From the NCBI RefSeq assembly GCF_000069185.1, contig NC_010397.1:5003173-5067172 (forward strand): 64,000 nucleotides of DNA, read 5' to 3'. How positions within the stretch are numbered: position 1 is the stretch's first letter; every line of letters begins with the position of its first letter. The notes below the pieces were generated by a model. It was not told where the DNA came from, made no database searches, and worked only from the letters and a program-made list of their open reading frames with translations. Positions 63,961-64,000 of the stretch are shown in pieces. A program made the position numbers and the translations under genes. Source of the stretch: Mycobacteroides abscessus ATCC 19977. GTDB lineage: Bacteria; Actinomycetota; Actinomycetes; Mycobacteriales; Mycobacteriaceae.

Positions 63961-64000
63961 GTGTCGACGTGTCCCCACCAGCTGAGAGAGATGCTCGCCG

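Noticed and set aside
63969..64000. Start of dnaA
   Set aside because: Only ten codons visible and none diagnostic; the true start could lie past the edge.

Overview
The window reads as the chromosome segment just counter-clockwise of dnaA in a rapidly growing mycobacterium, most likely the Mycobacteroides (abscessus/chelonae) lineage. Gene order and protein sequences follow two blocks of the M. tuberculosis map: rpsF-ssb-rpsR-rplI-dnaB, ponA1, ino1, leuS and the 28 kDa-antigen-like gene on one side, and pcnA-NUDIX-DUF6049-murJ-sigM-rsmA-trxB-trxC-cwlM-parB-parA-gidB-jag-yidC-yidD-rnpA-rpmH on the other. High GC, frequent GTG starts, 4-nt stop/start overlaps and many leaderless starts fit. 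dnaB is uninterrupted (no intein). This placement is inferred from remembered family sequences; no search was run.

Layout. 1-460: the 5' part of a TnsA-type transposase endonuclease gene runs off the left edge, followed by a repeat-rich, probable Tn7-like transposon end that stops a few bases beyond the dnaB stop codon. 461-8700: dnaB with a LexA-box-like palindrome upstream, the ribosomal protein/ssb operon with a strong terminator, a GT87 glycosyltransferase, ponA1 and a small zinc-ribbon protein. 8700-12770: an MmpS-like lipoprotein, two leaderless DUF1707 paralogues, a PadR regulator and ino1, closed by a bidirectional terminator. 12769-18860: an F420-type oxidoreductase, an amino-acid permease, and a four-gene coupled operon (SDR, TetR, acyl-CoA dehydrogenase, APH-like kinase) behind a perfect palindrome. 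18890-24340: two coupled sensor-type lipoproteins and the branched-chain 2-oxoacid dehydrogenase operon bkdABC with a divergent Lrp regulator. 24340-35110: glucosylglycerate hydrolase, a DUF418 membrane protein, an SDR, leuS, the 28 kDa-antigen-like secreted protein, DUF445 and Abi-alpha/DUF4393 proteins, and YqgE.

35250-39990: an MFS exporter with a tandem-repeat tail, a DinB-like protein, a PapA-type acyltransferase broken by a single frameshift, an unusual protein built from eight DxDxDG-type calcium-loop repeats, and a TauE permease. 39999-52670: the conserved CCA-adding enzyme/NUDIX/DUF6049/MurJ/SigM/RsmA/thioredoxin/CwlM block for cell-wall assembly and redox stress. 52710-57110: an accessory island of AveC-like membrane protein, cytochrome P450 and ferredoxin in one coupled operon, divergent from a TetR regulator and a metallo-beta-lactamase-fold hydrolase. 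57130-64000: the origin-proximal block parB-parA-gidB-jag-yidC-yidD-rnpA-rpmH. It holds two perfect parS sites inside coding sequence; a one-mismatch third candidate lies about 22 kb away at 38824. DnaA boxes at the right edge probably control dnaA, which starts at or just beyond the end.

The most noteworthy observations are the partial Tn7-like element abutting the 3' end of dnaB, the P450/AveC-like island, the APH/acyl-CoA dehydrogenase module, the broken acyltransferase, the calcium-repeat protein, and the density of leaderless promoters.
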